Part shown: positions 28,102-36,211 of the stretch, piece by piece
Numbering within the stretch: the first letter of the stretch is position 1
Layout of the letters: the number at the start of each line of letters is the position of its first letter
Assembly (NCBI GenBank): GCA_002501655.1
Contig: DANY01000035.1
Span: 87,814 to 151,813 of the forward strand
Direction: 5' to 3'
Source of the DNA: Methanoculleus sp. UBA303
Lineage (GTDB): Archaea > Halobacteriota > Methanomicrobia > Methanomicrobiales > Methanoculleaceae
DNA: 64,000 nt
The notes under the pieces: generated by a model
Told to the model about the DNA's origin: nothing
The model's input: the letters and a program-made list of their open reading frames with translations, nothing else
Databases searched by the model: none
Position numbers and translations under genes: made by a program

Positions 28102-28850
28102 AGGGGCGGCGCAGAGGTCTCCCCTCGACAACACCTCCCGGGGCACCACCCCGGCGGCCTCCGGGCAGCTGACCCTCCCAGGTACCCCGTCGGCGCGCAC
28201 CGCCTCGACGTCCTGAAGGACGGCTACGGGCCGTATACCACGACGGTGACGGTTGTCAAGGATCAGACCGCGCCGGTGACCGCGACCCTGAGCAACGACG
28301 ACCTGGATGGAGACGGCCTGCCGGACGGCTTCGAGAACGGGTATCGCGACGGGTTCGGCAACTGGCACATCCTCGACCCGGATACGGTCGACACAGACGA
28401 CGACGGCATGTTAGACGGAAAGGACGACCAATCCCTCGTCTCCGCCGACCCTGCCAGCGACCTTGTACTCGAACGGCTTCGCCCGGAGGTCGCGCTCCGG
28501 CCTGGTGGGATCTTCAGGTAGTGCCGTATACAGCGACGTCCGCGATCTCCTCTACGTGATTTCCCAGGCCGATACCGTCGGGACGGCGATCAACGGCAGA
28601 GGACTGCTTCCCTATCTCGGAGACTGCAGCAAAACTGCTGCGGATATCGCGAAGCATCCCGACAAAGCATCCCGACAATCTCCTCAAGATTGGGAGGTTC
28701 CTGGTCGATCAGCGCGTCGTTTTGCTCCCGCCCGACGAAGGCCGGTTCGACCGCGACGGTTGGATCGACAGGAGCCTGAGCGCTGGTATAAGCACAGCGA
28801 TGCAGGCCCCACGCGAAGGCCGCGAAGAGAACTGCCGGCATCTACCCCGG
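28102..28850 (+). pseudogene. Decayed orphan cassette of the giant toxin protein
   Basis: Three frames together spell a copy of the giant protein's end. A PEGA remnant (HRLDVLKDGYGPYTTTVTV) leads to type 3 repeats (DDLDGDGLPDGFENGYRDGFG, DTVDTDDDGMLDGKDD). After a frameshift, 28535-28654 encodes DVRDLLYVISQADTVGTA and GLLPYLGDCSKTAADIAK, closely matching the intact pre-toxin. After another shift comes RFLVDQRVVLLPPDEGRF. The order equals the intact protein, but there is no start, no signal peptide and no intact frame. Such tandem silent ends are typical of polymorphic-toxin loci, where recombination can swap tips. Confidence 0.75.
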
Positions 28851-29017
28851 TTCCGCAGTCTCGTGTCCCGGCAGCCTGATAACGTATCGGATCCCGGTTC
28901 TCACGAACTGTTGACCCTTTGGTCTGTCACACTCCCCTCACGTTTAAGTAATCACGGAGGCTACTTTTACAGACAAACCGGAAGGATATCCGGGCAGGAA
29001 ACCGGTCTGGTGGTTTT

Positions 29018-30244
29018 ATGGAGTCAGGAGATCTTAAAATTGCGTGGGCGCGGCAGTACATGCCGGTCCTCTCGTCCATTCGGAAGCGGTTCGTCGAGGA
29101 GAAGCCTTTTGCCGGCATGACTATCGGCATGGCCCTGCACGTCGAGGCAAAGACTGCGGTGCTGGTCGAGACTCTGGCGGCAGGCGGTGCAGAGGTGTAC
29201 ATCACGGGGTGCAACCCCCTCTCGACCCAGGACGACGTCTCGGCGGCGCTCAATACCCGTGAGAGGATTCACTCGTATGCCCGACGGGGAGCCGGTGTCG
29301 AGGAATATTATGGGGCCATCGACCGGGTGCTCGACGCCAGGCCTGCAATCACCATCGACGACGGCATGGACCTGATCTTCCGCATCCACACCGAGCGACA
29401 GGAGGTGCTGGACTCGGTCATCGGCGGGTGCGAGGAGACCACGACCGGCATTCACCGGCTCCGCGCTATGGCCCGGGACGGAGCGCTCAAATTCCCGGTC
29501 CTCGCCGTCAATGATACTCCGATGAAGCACTTCTTCGACAACGTCCACGGCACCGGGGAGAGTTCGCTTGCATCGATCATGATAACGACAAACGTCCTCA
29601 TCGCCGGCAAACGGTTCGTTGTCGCAGGCTACGGCTATTGCGGCCGGGGGCTGGCACAGAAGGCCCGGAGCCTCGGCGCCCGCGTCATCGTGACCGAGGT
29701 CGACCCCCGCCGGGCGCTGCAGGCGCACATGGACGGGTTTGACGTCATGACGATGGATCAGGCGGCACCCCTCGGCGACATCTTCGTCACCACCACGGGG
29801 AACACAAGCATCATCACCGAGCGGCATTTCCCGAACCTGCAGGACGGAGCGATCCTTGCCAACGCCGGCCACTTCAACGTGGAGATCGACGTCGAATGGC
29901 TCGCATCACACGCGGGCTCCATTGTCCACCGGGACGGCATCGACACCTACATGCTCGATGGGAAGGCCATCCATGTCCTCGCCGAAGGAAGGCTTGTCAA
30001 CCTCGCAACGCCGAAAGGTATGGGCCACCCGATCGAGGTGATGGACCTGAGTTTCGCCGTCCAGGCGCTCTCTGCCGAGTTCATCGCAAAGCACGGCCCC
30101 GATCTCGCGCCCGGCGTGCACGACGTCCCGTCCGTCATCGATGAGGGGGTGGCACGGTTGAAACTCGCCTCGCTCGGCCTCTCGATCGATCGCTTGACAC
30201 CCGAGCAGGAAACATATATGAGCAGCTGGACGATCGGGACGTAA
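29018..30244 (+). CDS. ahcY: S-adenosyl/S-inosyl-homocysteine hydrolase
   Basis: NAD-dependent hydrolysis of the by-product of SAM methylation; methanogen homologues are reported to prefer S-inosylhomocysteine, so substrate is left open. 408 residues. Conserved segments: GMALHVEAKTAVLVETLAAGGAEV, CNPLSTQDDVSAAL, DDGMDL, GCEETTTGIHRL, AVNDTPMKHFFDN, the Rossmann loop VAGYGYCGRGLAQKA, TTTGN, NAGHFNVEID and the C-terminal MSSW region. The start ATG 29018 follows GGTGG. Stands alone, with a T-run terminator after it. Confidence 0.93.
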   Translation: MESGDLKIAWARQYMPVLSSIRKRFVEEKPFAGMTIGMALHVEAKTAVLVETLAAGGAEVYITGCNPLSTQDDVSAALNTRERIHSYARRGAGVEEYYGAIDRVLDARPAITIDDGMDLIFRIHTERQEVLDSVIGGCEETTTGIHRLRAMARDGALKFPVLAVNDTPMKHFFDNVHGTGESSLASIMITTNVLIAGKRFVVAGYGYCGRGLAQKARSLGARVIVTEVDPRRALQAHMDGFDVMTMDQAAPLGDIFVTTTGNTSIITERHFPNLQDGAILANAGHFNVEIDVEWLASHAGSIVHRDGIDTYMLDGKAIHVLAEGRLVNLATPKGMGHPIEVMDLSFAVQALSAEFIAKHGPDLAPGVHDVPSVIDEGVARLKLASLGLSIDRLTPEQETYMSSWTIGT

Positions 30245-30264
30245 AGCGGCCCCTCCTTTTTTTA
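30245..30264 (+). terminator. T-run terminator after ahcY
   Basis: GGCCCCTCC followed by seven T directly after the ahcY stop codon; archaeal termination at T-runs is the basis. Confidence 0.55.
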
Positions 30265-30331
30265 TCGTTGCGGGAGCCCCGGCACAAGACCCGGGGTAGA
30301 TTGGGTGGATGGTCCCGGGCCCACTACGTTG

Positions 30332-30664
30332 TCAGGTCTGGTGGGCGTCTTCATCGCCATTCATTCGCACCATAAACCCGTGACCGCACCCGCAGCACCG
30401 GTACTGTGCGTACAGGCCCCGGCCCGGGGCAATGACATCCCCGAGAAGTTCTCCCGGGGATCCGCACAGTTGGCATACCACTCTCCGGTCATTGAACCGG
30501 CGGCCGCACCTGAGGCACTGATGGACGTCATGCGCCCCCGGGCCGGCAGCGACGATGTCTTCGGTGTGGTGCCGGCACCCGCAGAAGGGACAGGGGGTAG
30601 ATGCGTCCTCCCCGGCGTCATCCGGCGGGTGCGCTGTCTTCCGGATCCTATCTAACGCGCGCAC
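30332..30664 (-). CDS. Triple zinc-ribbon protein
   Basis: 110 residues with three successive cysteine clusters: CPFCGCRH, then CLRCGRRF, then CQLCG paired with CCGCGHGF, that is three rubredoxin-type knuckles able to build one and a half to two zinc ribbons. No other domain is present. Such proteins often bind nucleic acid or act as scaffolds; no specific role can be given. Convergent with ahcY across its terminator. Confidence 0.65.
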   Translation of the reverse strand: MRALDRIRKTAHPPDDAGEDASTPCPFCGCRHHTEDIVAAGPGAHDVHQCLRCGRRFNDRRVVCQLCGSPGELLGDVIAPGRGLYAQYRCCGCGHGFMVRMNGDEDAHQT

Positions 30665-30901
30665 GCACCAATCCCCCTGTCTTCGGTGAGGTTGCTCCTC
30701 TTCGGGATGGTGCTATCCCGTGCCTTTCGCGCCTGTCGAACGCTTTCCGGCAGGCACAGGCCGACTGGCCTGCTCTGTCTCATACACCTCTATGAGGGCC
30801 CCAGCTGCTTAATGATACCTATGGGTATCCATTGGTATCTCCCTGGAAAAATAATAACCGTGCAATATAATTGTTCTGCCGGGATATCTGAATAAGGAAA
30901 G

Positions 30902-31180
30902 ATGGAGTCTCCCGATAACGTCTCAAGCAAGCAGGTGGGTGTGCGGCTGCCGGGCCACCTCTACCGGTGGCTTAAGGAGAAGGTTGACTGCGGTGAGTAC
31001 TCGAATATGGCCCAGTCCGTCATCGGGGAACTGACAAAGGCCAGAACGCTCGAGGAGGTACGGCGCCGGGAGACCCCATTTTATGGTCACTGCGAGGACG
31101 AACCCCTCGCCCGGATGGTGAATGAGCGCATCGAGGGCGTCCGTCGCGAGCTCCTGGATGAAGTGAAGCGGCGGGCCTGA
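30902..31180 (+). CDS. Ribbon-helix-helix DNA-binding protein
   Basis: 92 residues. The N-terminal segment SSKQVGVRLPGHLYRWLKEKV followed by a helix (EYSNMAQSVIGELTKAR) is the RHH/CopG pattern: one beta strand plus two helices, binding DNA as a dimer. A charged helical tail follows. An AT-rich stretch (about 30848-30872) provides a promoter. It lies upstream of modABC on the same strand, separated by 390 bp containing an inverted repeat; regulation of that operon is possible but unproven. Confidence 0.75.
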   Translation: MESPDNVSSKQVGVRLPGHLYRWLKEKVDCGEYSNMAQSVIGELTKARTLEEVRRRETPFYGHCEDEPLARMVNERIEGVRRELLDEVKRRA

Positions 31181-31570
31181 TCCGGGCTCATCGCCGCCCG
31201 ACCTGTGCGCACCCGTGACGTGGGTGGGGCAGAAGCATCGTCGCCGATAACTATTCCAGCGGATGCTCAGGAGCTGGAGCGATCCCGGGTACGACGGCCT
31301 ACCTCTTTCGTTCGGAGGGTTCCAGGACAGCTTTGCGGGCTGCCCCACACGCCGGGTTCGGTGGAGGAAAGGTGTTTTCCAGGCCTCTTTGTTCTCGTTT
31401 TCACTCGGGCACCGATCTCCGGCTGGCAGGTTCATCCTCCTGATCCTGCCCGACAACACCACGCCCTTTTAATACTTCCTGCGAGGGTAGGCGTATTTTG
31501 CTTAACCTGTGCGCAAAGTACACCAAATTAAATACGCGGAGCTGTAATCCCTTATGAGAATGGTGTTGTT
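31181..31570 (+). promoter_or_regulatory. modA upstream region with inverted repeat and TATA box
   Basis: No gene in this 390-bp spacer. GCGTATTT (31491-31498) and AAATACGC (31530-31537) form a perfect 8-bp inverted repeat. The right arm overlaps the TATA-like AAATTAAATA (31525-31534), about 37-46 nt before the modA start. Placement suggests an operator controlling the molybdate transporter. Confidence 0.55.
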
Positions 31571-32398
31571 ATGAAAACGTCAACTCCGGCAACTCTCGTT
31601 GCCGTAAGTCTTCTGATCATTGCCGGTCTCCTGGTTGCGGGATGCACGACCACCCAGCCGGCCCCTGGAGAGACAACCCTGACCGTCTTTACGGCAGCGT
31701 CGCTCACGGGAGCCTTCACGGATATCGGCAAAGCCTACGAGGCACAGAACGCAAACGTCAAGGTCGACTTCGTCTTCGACGGTTCGCAGACCCTCCGCAC
31801 TCAGGTCGAGCAGGGAGCGAACCCGGATATCTTCGTCTCCGCGAGCACAAAGCACATGAAAGCGCTCCAGGGCGGCGGGTTCATGGACAATGGCACCGTG
31901 ACCCCGTTCCTCGGGAACAGCCTGGCCCTGATCGTTCCGGTCGATAACCCGGCAAAGATCACCGGCCTCGCCGACCTGGCAAAACCGGGCGCGAAACTCG
32001 TCATCGGCACCAAGGATGTCCCCTTCGGCGACTATACCCGGCAGATGCTCGACAAGCTGGCCGCTGATCCTGCATACGGCGAGACGTACAAGACCGCCTT
32101 CATGGCCAACGTCATCTCCGAGGAGACGGCGGTGAACTCCGTGGTGCCTAAACTTATGCTCGGCGAGGCGGATGCGGCGATCGTCTACAAATCGGATGTC
32201 TCAAAGGACGACCGGGATAAACTGACGCGGATCGATGTCCCGTCCGAGTACAACGTCGTGGCCACATACCCGCTCGGCATCCTTGCGGAATCAGCGCACA
32301 AGGCTGAGGCGGAGTCGTTCATAGCATTCGTCCGGGGTCCGGACGGCAGCGCCATCCTGACTGATTATGGATTTGACCCGATTCCGGCAGGAAAGTAG
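31571..32398 (+). CDS. modA: Molybdate/tungstate-binding lipoprotein ModA
   Basis: Captures oxyanion outside the membrane for the ABC importer. 275 residues with a signal segment ending in the lipobox LLVAGC (membrane anchor on Cys), a Thr/Pro linker, and the ModA core: LTVFTAASLTGAFTDIGKAYE, FDGSQTLRTQVEQGANPDIFVSAS, NSLALIVP and AAIVYKSDV. Length fits ModA better than the longer WtpA. Overlaps modB by 32 bp. Confidence 0.9.
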   Translation: MKTSTPATLVAVSLLIIAGLLVAGCTTTQPAPGETTLTVFTAASLTGAFTDIGKAYEAQNANVKVDFVFDGSQTLRTQVEQGANPDIFVSASTKHMKALQGGGFMDNGTVTPFLGNSLALIVPVDNPAKITGLADLAKPGAKLVIGTKDVPFGDYTRQMLDKLAADPAYGETYKTAFMANVISEETAVNSVVPKLMLGEADAAIVYKSDVSKDDRDKLTRIDVPSEYNVVATYPLGILAESAHKAEAESFIAFVRGPDGSAILTDYGFDPIPAGK

Positions 32399-33209
32399 GG
32401 TACTCGGGCACGGCGGCCGGACGCTGTTTGGGAGGGCGGCACTCACCCTCCTCGTTGCCGCCCTTCTCTCGCTCTTCCTTCTCTTCGTCACGATACCGGT
32501 AGCCTCGCTCTTCATGCGCATATCGCCGGAGGCGTTCTTCAGTTCGCTCGCCGAACCGGTGGTCCTCGATGCGCTCTCCCTCTCTCTCATCACTGCGACG
32601 GTGAGCACGGTGCTCGTCGTCCTCTTCGGGACGCCGCTTGCCCTGGTGAACGCCCGGCATGACTACCGCGGCAGGGAGATAGTCGACACCCTCACCGACC
32701 TTCCTATCGTCCTGCCGCCGGCGGTGGCGGGCATCGCGCTGCTGATGGCTTTCGGCCGCCGGGGCGTGATCGGACAGTACCTCGACGTCTTCGGCGTCCA
32801 TATCGCCTTCACCACCCTCGCGGTGGTCCTCGCCCAGGTCTTTGTGGCCTCGCCGTTCTACATCAGGCAGGCGAAGGCGAGTTTTGAGGCGGTCGACCGA
32901 CTCTACGAGGATGCGGCACGGACCCTCGGAGCATCCCCCTGGACCGTCGCCCTCCGGATCACCATCCCGCTTGCGTGGGGCGGGCTCGTCTCCGGGGCGA
33001 TACTCTCGTTTGCCCGGGCACTCGGGGAGTTCGGCGCTACGATCATGTTCGCCGGAAACTTCCAGGGCCGGACCCAGACGATGCCGCTTGCGATCTATAC
33101 GACGATGCAGGGCGACCTTGACGCCGCGATCAGCCTCGCAATCATCCTCGTCGTGATATCCTTTGCGGTGATCGCTGCGGTGAAGTTCGTCACCCGGAGG
33201 AACGTCTGA
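32367..33209 (+). CDS. modB: Molybdate/tungstate ABC transporter permease
   Basis: 280 residues with about six hydrophobic helices, for example LTLLVAALLSLFLLFVTIPV and LPIVLPPAVAGIALLMAFG. The cytoplasmic EAA loop is EDAARTLGASPWTVALRITIPLAWGG, and a later conserved segment is SFARALGEFGATIMFAGN, typical of ModB/WtpB. It starts inside modA and its stop overlaps the modC start (TGATG), so the three are coupled. Confidence 0.92.
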   Translation: MDLTRFRQESRVLGHGGRTLFGRAALTLLVAALLSLFLLFVTIPVASLFMRISPEAFFSSLAEPVVLDALSLSLITATVSTVLVVLFGTPLALVNARHDYRGREIVDTLTDLPIVLPPAVAGIALLMAFGRRGVIGQYLDVFGVHIAFTTLAVVLAQVFVASPFYIRQAKASFEAVDRLYEDAARTLGASPWTVALRITIPLAWGGLVSGAILSFARALGEFGATIMFAGNFQGRTQTMPLAIYTTMQGDLDAAISLAIILVVISFAVIAAVKFVTRRNV

Positions 33210-33922
33210 TGCTTTCCATCCATGCCGTCCGGCGATTGCGGGATTTCGTCCTCGACGTCACATTCTCGGTTGGAGAGGGTGAGACGCTCGTCCTTATCGG
33301 GGAGAACGGGTCGGGCAAATCCACGGTGCTGAACCTGATCTCCGGCATCCTCACGCCCGACCGTGGGGAGATCACCCTTGGAGGCAGGCTGATCTTCTCG
33401 GACGAGAAGCGGATCAATATCCCTGCCGAGAGCCGGAACATCGGCCATCTCTTCCAGTCTTACGCCCTCTTCCCGCACATGACCGTCTCCGAGAACGTGG
33501 CGTTCGGCCTCTGGTGCCGGAAGATCCCAAAATCAGAGATAGCCGGGTCTGTGGCGGAGCAGCTCGCGGCGATGCACCTCTCCGGCCTCGCGGGCGTCAA
33601 CGTCGGCAGGCTCTCTGGAGGCCAGCGGCAGCGGGTGGCCCTTGCCCGGGCGCTGGTGCTCGATCCGGAACTTCTCCTCCTCGACGAACCGCTCGCCGCC
33701 GTCGATATGCGGGCCCAGGGGGCGATGCGGAAGGAACTCCGCGAGCATATCCGGAATGCCGGCATTCCCTGCATCGTCGTTACTCACACCCTTCGCGACG
33801 CCCTTGAACTCGGGGACCGCCTCTGTCTCATCGAGGAGGGGAGAGTGGCTGCCGTGGGAACGCCGGAGGAGGTACTCGGGATGCAGGAGAACGGGTTTAT
33901 AGCGAGTTTTGCCGGGAGGTGA
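33209..33922 (+). CDS. modC: Molybdate/tungstate ABC transporter ATPase, without MOP domain
   Basis: 237 residues. Walker A GENGSGKST, Q-loop LFQSYALFPHMTVSENV, signature LSGGQRQRVALARAL, Walker B LLLLDEPLAAVD and switch VVTHTLRDAL. It stops soon after the ATPase core, so the C-terminal MOP/TOBE oxyanion-sensing domain of classical ModC is absent; a standalone Mop protein is encoded at 43870-44079. ATG 33209 overlaps the modB stop. Confidence 0.92.
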   Translation: MLSIHAVRRLRDFVLDVTFSVGEGETLVLIGENGSGKSTVLNLISGILTPDRGEITLGGRLIFSDEKRINIPAESRNIGHLFQSYALFPHMTVSENVAFGLWCRKIPKSEIAGSVAEQLAAMHLSGLAGVNVGRLSGGQRQRVALARALVLDPELLLLDEPLAAVDMRAQGAMRKELREHIRNAGIPCIVVTHTLRDALELGDRLCLIEEGRVAAVGTPEEVLGMQENGFIASFAGR

Positions 33923-33930
33923 ACGTTTGT

Positions 33931-33965
33931 GAAGGAAGGCACTCCCGGCGGGAGCGCCTCCTTTC
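33931..33965 (+). terminator. Hairpin after modABC
   Basis: CTCCC-GGC-GGGAG forms the top of a longer imperfect stem (AAGG and GGC pairing with GCC and CCTT), directly after modC. No T-run follows, so it may serve as a transcript end or stabiliser. Confidence 0.4.
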
Positions 33966-34111
33966 TACCGGTGCGGGGTCGAAGGGGCAGAGCGAGAGGG
34001 CTCCCTCCGCAAGGGGGGAGGTGAATCACGGCGCCCCTTCTTCAGGATCGCACACTTTCACCCTGCACGGCTTTTCTTTATGTCAGAGGAGGTTCCACCG
34101 AGTAGTATCGT

Positions 34112-35087
34112 ATGATGCGAGGGTACCGGTTGTATCCGTCGAAGGATCAGGGAGTCCTGATCAGCAAGCACCTTGGGTGTTGCCGGTTCGTGTACAACTG
34201 GGGGTTGAACCTCAAGAACGAGGCTTACCAGAACGACGGGGTGAGTCTCTCCGCGTACGATCTCCACAAACGTCTCCCGGCTCTCAAGGTGGAGCATCCC
34301 AGGCTCAAGGAGGTCAACGCCCAGCCCCTGCAGCAGTCGATCACCCACCTTGCTCGTGCGTTCACGAACTTCTTCGAAGGTCGTGCGGAGAAACCGGTCT
34401 TCAAGAAGAAGCACAGCCCGGAGCAGTCGTTCACGGTACCGCAGTCGTACACCGTAGACTTCGAGCGAGGTACCATGAAACTCCCCAAGATCGGGGCGGT
34501 CAAGACGGTCTTCCACCGCAGGTTTGCAGGGAAGACGAAGTCCGCGACGGTCACTCGAACCTCGGCTGGCCGGTACTTCATCAGCATTCTGGTCGAGGAC
34601 GGCCGGAAGCCCCCGCAGGTAGCCGTTCCGATCCCGGAGCAGACGGTCGGGATCGACCTGGGGCTCACGCATTATCTCTTCTCGACTGGTTCGCGAAAAC
34701 CAAGCGTTAGCGGTGGAAACCCTGAACGTGGACAGCATGGTGAAGAATCACGGTCTGGCACAAGCGATCAGCGACGCCGGGTGGGGAACGTTCGTTTCGA
34801 TGCTGGCATACAAGTGTCAGGAAGCAGGGAAACCCCTGCTCCGGATCGGGATGTTTGAGCCCTCCTCGAAGACCTGTTCGGTCTGCGGTTACCGGAAGAC
34901 CGACCTGACGCTCAAGGACCGGGAATGGACCTGCCCGACCTGCGGGACGCGCCACGACCGGGACCAGAACGCCGCAATCAACATCAAACAGTTTGCACTC
35001 GCAGGTACGGAACGTGCCGTCGAGCCTGTGGACTCGCTCCCGCTGGGGAGGGGGATGAAGCAGGAAGCCCCATCCGGAAGGGTGGGG
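34112..35087 (+). pseudogene. tnpB: IS200/IS605-family tnpB with internal deletion
   Basis: Two frames encode the ends of a TnpB (OrfB) RNA-guided nuclease. From 34112: MMRGYRLYPSKDQ, the helical domain (QSITHLARAFTNFFEGRA) and the RuvC-I aspartate in GIDLGLTHY. After a jump near 34690, the other frame gives VETLNVDSMVKNHGLAQAI (RuvC-II Glu), the zinc ribbon CSVCGYRKTD...CPTCG, and the RuvC-III Asp in HDRDQNAAINI. Roughly 80-90 codons between RuvC-I and II are missing compared with normal TnpB, and the halves are out of frame, so the nuclease is dead. No tnpA is present. The right-end hairpin survives. Confidence 0.85.
35068..35087 (+). ncRNA. Right-end stem-loop of the tnpB element (possible reRNA/omega-RNA remnant)
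   Basis: CCCCATCC-GGAA-GGGTGGGG, an 8-bp stem with one G-U pair, at the 3' end of the tnpB frame. TnpB guide RNAs are transcribed from this overlap and end of the element, so this may be a guide-RNA scaffold remnant. Expression is unknown. Confidence 0.4.
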
Positions 35088-35189
35088 TTGTTCACAACAC
35101 GACGATGCCCCCGCACCGGGAGTGCGGCGCTGACGGGGCCTGTGGGCCTCCCGGGAAACAGAGCGCAATTGGCATCGCCTCCCCCAGCG

Positions 35190-35317
35190 GCTCTGGAGAG
35201 GCATGGTCTGTTGCCCGTGCGGGGCTCGGAACCCTGATCCTCGTTGGTATCGGGATACTCACCCTGCTGGCGGTAGCCTGGCTCATCCTGCAGCGGGTCC
35301 GCAACCGGAAGGAGTGA
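35190..35317 (+). pseudogene. C-terminal membrane-helix remnant next to the tnpB element
   Basis: The frame has no proper start but encodes LGTLILVGIGILTLLAVAWL followed by a basic tail (QRVRNRKE) and a stop. This looks like the end of a membrane protein whose beginning was lost, perhaps when the IS element inserted. Could be chance; the hydrophobic run with a positive tail is the only evidence. Confidence 0.3.
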
Positions 35318-35320
35318 GCC

Positions 35321-36178
35321 TCACTGCGGGCGGCGTGCCGGACCACGCGCGCAGTAGAGGTACTCCTGCGCGTACCCGGCATACTGCCCGAAGTAATCCC
35401 TGGCAAACCGCCGGATCCGCTCATACTGCGCAGGAGTGCAGTTCTTCCCGGTGAGATCGGGCAGATAAGTCTCTGCCACGATCCGGTGTATCCAGACATC
35501 GACCGGGAACGCCTCGAAGAACCCGAATGCAAAGAGCAGCACGCAGTCCGCCGCCTTCGGCCCGACCCCCCGAAACTGCATCAGCGCCTGCCGCGCCTCC
35601 TCAAAGGGAAGGGCGGCGACCCGCTCCGCCCAGTCGGGGTGCTCGCTTGCGAATGCGGCGGCTTCACGGACATAATCTGCCCGATAGCCGAGTTTGCAGT
35701 CCCGGAGGTCCGCGCAGCAGGCAGCCGCGAGTGCTTCCGGCTCCGGGAACGCATACGCCGTGCCGAACGGCCCATTTATCGCTTTACCGTAACGCTCCGC
35801 CATGAGCGTGACCCGCCGCTTCACCGCCGGGATGTTCGTATTCGTAGCGCATATGTACGAGGCCAGGCACTCCCACGGCTGTTGCCTGACGAGACGGAGA
35901 CCCCGGCACTCCCGGATGGCGGCGCCGATAGCCGGGTCACGGTCGATGGACGTGAGGATGGCGGGAAGGTCCTGGTCGAGCTGGAAGTAGTTGCAGACGA
36001 ACTCCGCGTCCGCCCCGGCAAACGTGAGACGGTTTGCATCCTGCCGTATCCGGATAGCCCGGTCGTCGACGACGCCCTGCCACCACCCCTCCAACTTCTC
36101 CCAGCGGAAGGCCTGCCCACAGGAGAGCGTCCCATCGAGGTCAAACGACTGGTCGTGCCGGAGCGTGATCGTCGTCAT
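35321..36178 (-). CDS. ogg: 8-oxoguanine DNA glycosylase/AP lyase, OGG1 type
   Basis: Removes oxidised guanine. 285 residues from ATG 36178 (MTTITLRHDQSFDLDGTLSCGQAFRW). The HhH-GPD signature LMQFRGVGPKAADCVLLFAFG supplies the catalytic Lys in GPK, and FPVDVWIHRIV the catalytic Asp; the N-terminal CGQAFRW and NTNIPAVKRRV segments are also OGG1-like. The start lies 33 bp after nifB, so cotranscription is likely. Confidence 0.9.
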   Translation of the reverse strand: MTTITLRHDQSFDLDGTLSCGQAFRWEKLEGWWQGVVDDRAIRIRQDANRLTFAGADAEFVCNYFQLDQDLPAILTSIDRDPAIGAAIRECRGLRLVRQQPWECLASYICATNTNIPAVKRRVTLMAERYGKAINGPFGTAYAFPEPEALAAACCADLRDCKLGYRADYVREAAAFASEHPDWAERVAALPFEEARQALMQFRGVGPKAADCVLLFAFGFFEAFPVDVWIHRIVAETYLPDLTGKNCTPAQYERIRRFARDYFGQYAGYAQEYLYCARGPARRPQ

Positions 36179-36211
36179 GGCCGGTGGCACCGGCAGAGAG
36201 AAAAGAGTTGA

